The position numbers and the translations under genes were made by a program. 64,000 nucleotides of DNA from CAZIHO01 sp964538875 (GTDB lineage Bacteria; Pseudomonadota; Gammaproteobacteria; Chromatiales; Chromatiaceae): assembly GCA_964538875.1 (NCBI GenBank), contig CAZIHO010000002.1:35268-99267 (forward strand), given 5' to 3'. Positions 34,590 to 41,376 of the stretch are shown piece after piece. The notes below the pieces were generated by a model. The model saw nothing but the letters and a program-made list of their open reading frames with translations, was not told where the DNA came from and made no database searches. The first letter of the stretch is position 1, and every line of letters begins with the position of its first letter.

Positions 34590-34909
34590 TTGTGGTATCC
34601 AAGAGTCGGTGTGGATTCTGGCCGGTGGCCCTAAAGCAGACCAAAAACGGCCTTCCCTAGACCTGTCCAAGGGTGGTTGTTACCCGAAAATCCGCCAAAC
34701 CGGCTGGTAACAGGCCAAAAATCCCGGTTTTTTGCGGCAAAGTCACAGATTCCCGGGTGTTTATCCTGGATTTTGCCTTCCAAAATGAGAACATCCTGCT
34801 ACAATAGATCCACACCGCCTGTGGCCCCTGTTGCATTTTTGATACGGGGATGTCCGAGCCGCTGTCGGGATTTGCTCGAAGATTGCGGTAATTGCAACAA
34901 TGTTTCTCG

Positions 34910-34937
34910 TTGACAACAGGCCAGAGCTATGTAATAT
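34910..34937 (+). promoter_or_regulatory. Strong sigma-70-like promoter for paralogue 2
   Basis: A perfect TTGACA at 34910-34915 is followed after 16 bases by TAATAT at 34932-34937. Transcription would begin near 34945, giving a leader of about 60 bases. With the strong ribosome binding site and the terminator downstream of the gene this predicts a highly expressed single-gene transcript. Confidence 0.65.
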
Positions 34938-35003
34938 TCTGCCTGCATTTCCATTTACCCTGCTTTGGTACCAAAGCGAAAAATGCAAAGAAGGAGACTG
35001 TTC

Positions 35004-36221
35004 ATGAACTACTTGAAAAAGACGGCTATTGCGACTGCTGTGGCAGGCTCCCTTGGGGCGGGTCTGGCGCTTGCGGATGACACCGTGCTGTTCCCTTACG
35101 TGTCCAATGGCCCGACGTTCACCACCCTGGTGTCCGTGATCAACACCACCTCCCGGTTGTTTGACACCGCCTACAATCGTGGCACCGGCACCGGCTACAA
35201 CCGCCTGCACTGGATCTATGCCTACAAGGGCGGCGCCGCCGCGACCGATAACCTGGCCCCGTGCTCGGAAATCGACTATCCCCTGCCCACTTCCAAGAAC
35301 GACATTCAAACCGTCGACCTGGGCGCGCACTTCGGTGCCACCACCCTGGGCGTGTTGTTCAGCGATCCTAGCTCCAACAACAACTGGAAGAAGGCGGGTG
35401 ATGACGGCCTGACCTATGCCATGGCCAGCATCCCCACCAAGCCTAACCGTGGTCATTTGCTGGTGGCCAACGCCGACAGCGATTCCGCCGCTCAGACCAT
35501 CTGGGGTGAAGCGGTGTCCATCGAATACGGCGCCGGTGCGGCTTGGGGTTACGAAGGTCTGGTGAACAACGGCGGCGACGCCCGTACGCCCACCACCGAC
35601 GGCACTCAGAACGATTCGCCCTACGACTTCTCCGCAGCGGTCCACAGCGCTCGTCTGTCTGATGTCGTCTCCGGCGGCTATGGCAGCCCGATGGCGTTCA
35701 TGCCCCCGCGTGAAGTAGAGACCCGTATCTATGTTACGCCTCTGAACCTGAACTCCGCTGACACCCAGTTTAGCGCGACGGCCAATGGTTCCATGCTGAA
35801 GGCGGGTGGTGTTTCCCTGGCGGGTCACTACATCACCAAGGTCAGCATGCTCGCTGGCCCCTCTTCCTTAGGTGTGGCCTACACCCGGGATGAGGTGCTG
35901 ATCTCCGGTGCTACCCCGCTGCCGGTGCGTTGTGTGGGCGTGGTGCGTGTCCGTGACATGATCGACTCCTACAGCGACGATGTGCATCCCCTGCGCAACG
36001 GCGGTTGGAGCCGTGTGCGGATCAGCCACTACAACAGCGATGCTGCTACCCGTGCTCTTGGCACCTATGCCGAGTACCTGAAGGACACCCAGCGTGCGAT
36101 GGCTTACAAGCTTGAGTACAACCTGGGCGGCAACCTGAACGGCGAGGCCATCACTGGCACCTTCAACAATGGCACCGATCTGCGTGCCGTCAACGGTTCG
36201 GCTCCGTCCGGCCAGTTCTAA
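35004..36221 (+). CDS. Secreted protein of unknown family, paralogue 2 (probably very abundant)
   Basis: This 405-residue protein has a signal peptide MNYLKKTAIATAVAGSLGAG cleaved after ALA (about residue 24), leaving mature DDTVLFPYVS. It parallels the preceding gene along its length, with cysteines at 87 and 310. The body has many Thr, Ser and Asn residues and no recognised catalytic motif, and it ends SGQF. AAGGAG lies 7 bases before the ATG, a consensus -35 box is upstream and a strong terminator follows. Its arginine codons are mostly CGT, unlike the CGG/CGC of its neighbours. These are signs of very high expression, as for an S-layer, sheath or major exoprotein. The product is a candidate substrate of the neighbouring type II system and of the GT41 enzymes; both are inference. 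Confidence 0.78.
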   Translation: MNYLKKTAIATAVAGSLGAGLALADDTVLFPYVSNGPTFTTLVSVINTTSRLFDTAYNRGTGTGYNRLHWIYAYKGGAAATDNLAPCSEIDYPLPTSKNDIQTVDLGAHFGATTLGVLFSDPSSNNNWKKAGDDGLTYAMASIPTKPNRGHLLVANADSDSAAQTIWGEAVSIEYGAGAAWGYEGLVNNGGDARTPTTDGTQNDSPYDFSAAVHSARLSDVVSGGYGSPMAFMPPREVETRIYVTPLNLNSADTQFSATANGSMLKAGGVSLAGHYITKVSMLAGPSSLGVAYTRDEVLISGATPLPVRCVGVVRVRDMIDSYSDDVHPLRNGGWSRVRISHYNSDAATRALGTYAEYLKDTQRAMAYKLEYNLGGNLNGEAITGTFNNGTDLRAVNGSAPSGQF

Positions 36222-36243
36222 TCGGCTTCTAGTCGGTTAGGGA

Positions 36244-36273
36244 GCAGGCCGCCGCAAGGCGGCCTGCTTTTTT
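36244..36273 (+). terminator. Rho-independent terminator after paralogue 2
   Basis: GCAGGCCGCC (36244-36253) pairs perfectly with GGCGGCCTGC (36258-36267) round a GCAA tetraloop, followed by six Ts. It is a textbook intrinsic terminator 22 bases after the stop. Confidence 0.95.
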
Positions 36274-36296
36274 GTTTATCTCGGGATATTGTCAAG

Positions 36297-38036
36297 ATGA
36301 GACCGCGGATTCTTTCCCTTTTGTTAACCTGTTTCGGAGTGAGCACGTTAATCGCGGCTGAACTGGAGCCTAGGGTGTTAACGACCGGCGATCTCAACGA
36401 TCAGTCGACTTGGTCTTCATTTTTTTCCGCGAAAGGCGACCTCTGGTTTGCCTTTGAAGATGCGCGACGTAATATTTTTATTCGTACCCCGGCCGGGGAA
36501 ACCCGTCCGCTATTTCCTGAGGCGGGTGATCGAGCCCCGTCCGGGTTAGTCATGGCTCCCAAGGGCGAAAGCGTGGCGCTTGCCTATCGGGATAAGATCC
36601 CAGACAAGAATTTATATGTGATTGATTCGGCGGATTGGAAAAAATTCATCTCCGTGGGTGGGGATACGCAACCCTTGGCCCGGGTCAAGCTGCACGGCGC
36701 CGACGACAGTATCAAGGTGCTTTGGTTTGGTGAAAAGCCCATCAAGGATAGCCCGGATCCCTTCTGGCTTTATTACCGTGAAGTCAAGGCCAACCCTGAC
36801 TCATCTGGGCTTATTCACCGGGTTCTTCCGGGGATTTATCCCAATTGGGTAGTTGATCCTTCCGGTGCCGTGGGCGTCATGTCCTGGGTGGCCGATGGCA
36901 AGGGCAAGTATTCCATCAAATCCCGCACCAAGGCTGCAGGAACCGAAGAGTTTGGGCCGGAAGTCGTGGTGGCGGAAGTTCCCCAGATTACCTACCTAAT
37001 ATCGACGTTTCGTTCTGGTAAGCGCTGGTTTATTTACTGGGACGCCAAATATGGCGATGACGGGCTTGACTACCTCCTGGAGGGTGCCTGGTCTGATGAC
37101 TTGGGCAGCACCTGGCAAAGATTCAGTTTCCCAGAATTCCAAGGGCTTGATATTACCGGTGTAAGCGCGGCGGGCGACGGCAGCAATGTTGCCATTGCCT
37201 TGTCTGGCACGATGCGTAAGAAGATTGAGGGCGCGCCGGAATATATCCTCTTTCTTCGGTCGGCTGACAACGGTACCAGTTGGGAACCCGCTGAAAAACT
37301 CCAGACCCGGGAGCTGGACGTGATCAACGCTACCAATCCCAAGTTGGCCTTTGGTGCTCCGGGAGAAGTCGTTGTCGCTTGGCAGGACTATCGAGATATC
37401 AGGGCCTCGATACGCATGAGCTATTCCAAAAATGGGGGCAAGGATTGGTCGGCCAAGGATAAGCGAGTCCCCCTGACTCCCAGCAAATTTTTTAAGCTTA
37501 ATGCCGACCAGGAGTCCACGGGCATTCAACTGGGCGCCGATACCATTAAGCTCGTGGTCAATCAATTTCGGGATGAGACGGCCCAGGACAAAGACGTGGT
37601 ACTGGTCGAGTTGAGCAAGGCGGATCTCGCCACCGCCGATACCGAATTAGCCCAGGGTGAGTCCTATGCCAAGGAGGCCTTGCTCCAGCGCATCAACAGC
37701 TTCTGGCAGGCCATGAAGGACAAGGACTATAAAGCGGCCTACGAATACTATGATCCATTCTTTCGGGCTCAAACCCCCTATGAAGCCTTCTGGGGCATGA
37801 TGGGTAAGGTGAAATATTCTGAGTTCGAGGTGTTGGACGTGGACATCAAGGGTAATGTCGCCTTCACCAAAGTCCGCTTCAAGGCCAGTGTTCCTCGCTA
37901 TAAAACCGCCAAGGGGGGTGAATTTCAGGCGGATGAGCGGGAAGCGGTGTTGGATTGGCGGTGGGTATTCGTGGATGGCCTTTGGCAGCGGGAGTTCCGC
38001 TCGGAGGTCACTGGCTGGCGTTCTACGCCCTACTAA
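36297..38036 (+). CDS. Secreted Asp-box beta-propeller protein with C-terminal NTF2-like domain
   Basis: This 579-residue protein starts with a signal peptide (MRPRILSLLLTCFGVSTLIAA). The body is a BNR/sialidase-like propeller with three visible Asp boxes: SDDLGSTW (about 266), SADNGTSW (about 322) and SKNGGKDW (about 377). From about 455 a different domain follows, with YAKEALLQRINSFWQAMKD and YEYYDPFFRAQTPYEAFWG, resembling an NTF2/SnoaL-type fold. Asp boxes are structural, and I do not see the sialidase arginine triad clearly, so no enzyme activity is claimed. It lies 23 bases after the terminator of the previous gene. It may bind or trim surface glycans. Confidence 0.7.
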   Translation: MRPRILSLLLTCFGVSTLIAAELEPRVLTTGDLNDQSTWSSFFSAKGDLWFAFEDARRNIFIRTPAGETRPLFPEAGDRAPSGLVMAPKGESVALAYRDKIPDKNLYVIDSADWKKFISVGGDTQPLARVKLHGADDSIKVLWFGEKPIKDSPDPFWLYYREVKANPDSSGLIHRVLPGIYPNWVVDPSGAVGVMSWVADGKGKYSIKSRTKAAGTEEFGPEVVVAEVPQITYLISTFRSGKRWFIYWDAKYGDDGLDYLLEGAWSDDLGSTWQRFSFPEFQGLDITGVSAAGDGSNVAIALSGTMRKKIEGAPEYILFLRSADNGTSWEPAEKLQTRELDVINATNPKLAFGAPGEVVVAWQDYRDIRASIRMSYSKNGGKDWSAKDKRVPLTPSKFFKLNADQESTGIQLGADTIKLVVNQFRDETAQDKDVVLVELSKADLATADTELAQGESYAKEALLQRINSFWQAMKDKDYKAAYEYYDPFFRAQTPYEAFWGMMGKVKYSEFEVLDVDIKGNVAFTKVRFKASVPRYKTAKGGEFQADEREAVLDWRWVFVDGLWQREFRSEVTGWRSTPY

Positions 38037-38236
38037 GCAGTAGCGGGAATTTAGCACCGGCGCGGCACAGGGAAGTGCCGGCGCGGTCGACCCGCCCGCC
38101 GGTAATTCGCTAACAGGGCGGCCGGTACGGCGCCTCCCCGTCTGCTTCAAGGCCTGGAAGGGCTTACCCAAGGGTTCCCACACAGGTTTCCAGGTGACGA
38201 GCCTGCGTCATCAGTCCAATACGGCTTGTTTAACCG

Positions 38237-39031
38237 ATGCTGAGGGGAATTCTGCACCGACTGCGGCTCTATCTGCCCTTTGTGCGGCGGGACCTGGCTG
38301 AGCAGTATTCAGGCTCTCAGTTGGGGCTGGTGTGGACTTTCGTCCAGCCAGCTCTTATGGTGTTTCTTTACTGGCTGGTATTTGACCGCATCATGCGGGT
38401 CCGCATCCCCGGCGACCAATTGCAAAGCGATATCCCCTTTCTCGCATTTCTTCTATCGGCTTTTCTTCCTTGGCTGGCCTTCAACGAAGGAGTGACCAAG
38501 GCGGCTGGCTCCATATTGGCGCGGCGCGAAGTGGTCAAACATTTGAATTTCCCCTTGCAGGTGTTTCCGCTAGCCGGGGTGGCTTCGGCCGCCGCCGCCC
38601 ATTTCGCAGTGTTTTGGGTGTTTCTGCTGGTGTTCGACCTGTGGCGGGGACTGGCTCCCGGCTTGCATTGGTTGGGCGTTCTATTGGTCATGGGCCTGCA
38701 ATTGCTGATGACTGGCGGCTTGGGGTTGGTGCTGGCGTCATTCACGCTTTACCTGCGGGACCTGACCCAAGTCATCTGGTTTACCCTGACCCTGTGCCTC
38801 TATACGACGCCGATTCTTTATCCCCTGGCCATGGTGCCGGAGCAGTATCACGCCTGGATGGCCTGGAACCCCTTCTTCTACTTCACCGAGTCCTACCATG
38901 ATCTGGTGCTATTTCACCAATGGCCGGATTGGAGCAGTCTGGCCAAGATGGCGTTACTGTCCTTGACCTGCCTATTCATCGGGCGGCATACCTTTCGCAC
39001 GCTGAGGGACGGATTTGCCGATGTGGTCTAA
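38237..39031 (+). CDS. wzm: ABC-2 type polysaccharide export permease (Wzm-like)
   Basis: This 264-residue inner-membrane protein has about six hydrophobic segments and the ABC-2 landmarks RRDLAEQYSGSQLGLVWTFVQPALMV (cytoplasmic amphipathic start and first helix) and VKHLNFPLQVFPLAGVASA. The C-terminal LYTTPILYPLAMVPEQY and NPFFYFTESYHDLV also fit. These are typical of Wzm/KpsM permeases that export undecaprenyl-linked O-antigen or related glycans. The Wzt ATPase is two genes downstream. The stop overlaps the next gene by 11 bases. The 200-base gap before it has a GC-rich imperfect hairpin near 38060-38090 but no clear promoter. Confidence 0.88.
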   Translation: MLRGILHRLRLYLPFVRRDLAEQYSGSQLGLVWTFVQPALMVFLYWLVFDRIMRVRIPGDQLQSDIPFLAFLLSAFLPWLAFNEGVTKAAGSILARREVVKHLNFPLQVFPLAGVASAAAAHFAVFWVFLLVFDLWRGLAPGLHWLGVLLVMGLQLLMTGGLGLVLASFTLYLRDLTQVIWFTLTLCLYTTPILYPLAMVPEQYHAWMAWNPFFYFTESYHDLVLFHQWPDWSSLAKMALLSLTCLFIGRHTFRTLRDGFADVV

Positions 39032-40181
39032 AGGCGTCCAGGGTCCCTTGGTGATCGTGCATCTGGCACCCGAATTCGGCGGTGCCGAACGGTCCATGGC
39101 CCGCATCGCCAATCATTTGGATCCGGAGCTGTTTCCTGAGGTGCGGGTGGTTGGGCCTGAGTTGTTGCGTCCGCACCTCAATCCGGAACGGGTGCGTTTA
39201 ATCCCTGTGCCGGAGGGAACGCTGGGAACCTGGTTTTCTACCCCTGACGCGCTGGAGCGGGACGGGGAGCGGCTCGGCGACCTGCTGGCGCCCCTGGCTC
39301 CCGCCGTGGTGCTGGGCATGATGCATTATTCCGCAGCGGTCAGTTGGGCGGCCCGCCGGCGCCGGCGCTTGAATTATCGGCTGGTGGCTAATTTCCGGGG
39401 CCCGGCTTACGAATATTTTCGTTGCTACGTGCAGGATCCGCCTTATCGGCGATTCATTCGCCAGGTGGTGACCCGGATCTGTTGGGGTGCCGAGCGGGTC
39501 ATCGTTCCGGCCAGGGGCATGAAGGTCGAATTGGTGCGGCGCTTTTATTGCCCGCCCTGGGCGGTCCGGGTCATTGCCAATGGCATCGACCTGGCGGAAG
39601 TTCAGCGTGCCGCCGCAGAACCGGCCCTGGGCATGCCGGATCCGGCGCCCGGCCTGGTGCGACTGGTGGCCATCGCCCGGCTAGCGCCGGAGAAACACCT
39701 GGACCAGATGCTGCAGGCCCTCAAACTCCTGGATGGATCTCTGAAGGTGCGGCTGGCCATCGTGGGGGAGGGTTCCGAGCGGGCCAATTTGGCGTCCCTG
39801 ATTCAGGACCTGGGGCTTGAAGGACGGGTGGACCTGCTGGGATACCGGGCCAACGTGTTCCCCTATGTGCAACAGGCGGATCTGGTGCTGCATAGTTGCG
39901 AGTACGAGGGATTCCCCAATGCGGTGTTGGAGGCCATGGCCTGCGCCAAGCCGGTCATTGCCGAGGATTGTCCCTACGGTCCCCGGGAAATCATCGGCCG
40001 GGATCAGTTTGGAATCTTGGTCCCGCCCAAGCAACCGGAACGGCTGGCGCGGGCCATCGAATCCCTGGTAGGCAATCCGGAGCGGCGGAGGGAACTGGGC
40101 CGCGCCGCCCTGGCGGAAGCCGGCCGCTATACCCTGGAGCGCATGGTGTCCGCCCATGGGGCGGTGCTGGCGGGCCACTAA
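39021..40181 (+). CDS. Family 4-type glycosyltransferase
   Basis: This 386-residue protein has the two-domain GT-B pattern. The N-terminal half has LAPEFGGAERSMARIANHL, and the C-terminal half has VRVIANGIDLAEV, LVAIARLAPEKHLDQMLQAL, LLGYRANVFPYVQQADLVLHSCEYEGFPNAVLEAMA (E-x7-E region) and KPVIAEDCPYGPREI. It would transfer a sugar to a growing lipid-linked glycan at the cytoplasmic face. ATG 39021 is preferred to the in-frame TTG at 39015. It lies between wzm and wzt in an evident operon. Acceptor and sugar cannot be told from sequence. Confidence 0.87.
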   Translation: MWSKGVQGPLVIVHLAPEFGGAERSMARIANHLDPELFPEVRVVGPELLRPHLNPERVRLIPVPEGTLGTWFSTPDALERDGERLGDLLAPLAPAVVLGMMHYSAAVSWAARRRRRLNYRLVANFRGPAYEYFRCYVQDPPYRRFIRQVVTRICWGAERVIVPARGMKVELVRRFYCPPWAVRVIANGIDLAEVQRAAAEPALGMPDPAPGLVRLVAIARLAPEKHLDQMLQALKLLDGSLKVRLAIVGEGSERANLASLIQDLGLEGRVDLLGYRANVFPYVQQADLVLHSCEYEGFPNAVLEAMACAKPVIAEDCPYGPREIIGRDQFGILVPPKQPERLARAIESLVGNPERRRELGRAALAEAGRYTLERMVSAHGAVLAGH

Positions 40182-40204
40182 CGGCAACGGGTCTGGGTGG
40201 ATCA

Positions 40205-41371
40205 ATGACCAATAGCAGTACCCACGCGGTCGAGTTACAGGGAGTCGGCAAGACCTACCGAAGCTACCGTAAGCCCCTGGACCGGCTCAAGGAAATCCTG
40301 CTGCGCCGGTCATTCCATCAAGAATTTCGCGCCCTGGAGGACATCAGTTTTTCTCTGCCCAAGGGCGGAACCCTGGGCATCATCGGCGACAACGGGGCCG
40401 GCAAGAGCACCCTGTTGCAACTGCTGTGCGGCGTATTGCGGCCTTCCGCCGGGGAGTTGCGGATTTCCGGCAAGGTGCTGGGCCTGCTGGAGTTGGGGGT
40501 GGGCTTCAATCCGGAGTTCAGTGGCCGGGAAAATATCTTCTTCTACGCAGATCTGTTGGGCCTGGAACGGGACTACGTCCAGGCTAAGTATCAGGAAATT
40601 GTCGCCTTCTCCGAATTGGGCAACTTCATCGAGCAGCCCATCAAGACCTATTCCACCGGCATGACCATGCGCCTGGCCTTTTCCCTGGTGTCGTCCCTGG
40701 AACCCGAGGTGTTGGTGGTGGACGAAGCCTTGGCGGTGGGGGATCTGCATTTTCAGAAGAAATGTATTGATCGCATGATGGCGATCCGGGATAGCGGCTG
40801 CACCATTCTGTTTTGTTCTCACAGCACCTATCAGGTGACCATGTTCTGCGAGCAGACCCTCTGGTTGAAGGATGGCCGGTTACGCCTGTTGGGTCCGTCC
40901 CATGAGGTGGTAACCCAATACGAGGCCTACCAAGCGGGCAAAGGTCTGGAACTCAAGGAACAGGCGGATCGGGCCGCCGGCCATCCGGTGTGGATCAAGC
41001 ACTTTGCCGTCCGCAATCCGCTGCCCATCAGCACCGGCGACGACCTGGTGTTCGACCTGGAGGTGGAAAGCAGCCAGCCGGACCTGGCCTATCAGGTGGC
41101 GCTGTCCCTCAAGATGGACAATGGCCGGGGGGTGTTCGTGACCGCCACCCACCTGAAGGGGATGCCGCCCCTGAGCGGTGCCTTGCGCCGGCTGGTCATG
41201 ACCTATCCCAAGGTGCCCCTCATGGGCGGCATCTATATCGCCCACGCCCGGGTCTTCGATGCCCAGGGCTTAGTGCTGTTGCATGACCGGGCCATCCTGG
41301 ACCTGGAAGTACGGCGGGATTCCCTGGAAATGGGTATCTGCCGCCTGGATAACCGCTGGGAAGTCGAATAA
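40205..41371 (+). CDS. wzt: Polysaccharide ABC exporter ATPase with C-terminal glycan-binding domain (Wzt-like)
   Basis: This 388-residue protein has an N-terminal ATPase: Walker A GDNGAGKST (about 58-66), the KpsT/Wzt-type signature YSTGMTMRL in place of LSGGQ, Walker B VLVVDEALAVGD and the H-loop FCSHS. From about 250 a beta-sandwich domain follows (DLVFDLEVESSQPD to RDSLEMGICRLDNRW), the Wzt-C domain that recognises the finished glycan terminus. ATG 40205 is chosen because family similarity begins at VELQGVGKTYRSYR; the longer ORF from 39896 lies inside the preceding gene. With wzm it forms the exporter. Confidence 0.93.
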   Translation: MTNSSTHAVELQGVGKTYRSYRKPLDRLKEILLRRSFHQEFRALEDISFSLPKGGTLGIIGDNGAGKSTLLQLLCGVLRPSAGELRISGKVLGLLELGVGFNPEFSGRENIFFYADLLGLERDYVQAKYQEIVAFSELGNFIEQPIKTYSTGMTMRLAFSLVSSLEPEVLVVDEALAVGDLHFQKKCIDRMMAIRDSGCTILFCSHSTYQVTMFCEQTLWLKDGRLRLLGPSHEVVTQYEAYQAGKGLELKEQADRAAGHPVWIKHFAVRNPLPISTGDDLVFDLEVESSQPDLAYQVALSLKMDNGRGVFVTATHLKGMPPLSGALRRLVMTYPKVPLMGGIYIAHARVFDAQGLVLLHDRAILDLEVRRDSLEMGICRLDNRWEVE

Positions 41372-41376
41372 TCCGG

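Larger units (their letters stand above)
34517..35003. other. Intergenic region between the secreted paralogues
   Basis: This 487-base region contains a GC hairpin near the 5' end (34561-34589) and a near-consensus promoter at 34910-34937. An AAGGAG ribosome binding site at 34991-34996 serves the second paralogue. No credible ORF is present. The middle part (34600-34900) is AT-richer than its surroundings and holds nothing I can name. Confidence 0.6.

Noticed and set aside
38060..38095. GC-rich hairpin with repeated CCGGCGCGG before wzm, considered as a terminator
   Set aside because: The stem has a bulge and there is no U-run on the plus strand.
39896..41371. 491-codon reading of the Wzt gene
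   Set aside because: The first 103 codons lie inside the glycosyltransferase gene and carry no similarity; ATG 40205 starts the conserved domain.
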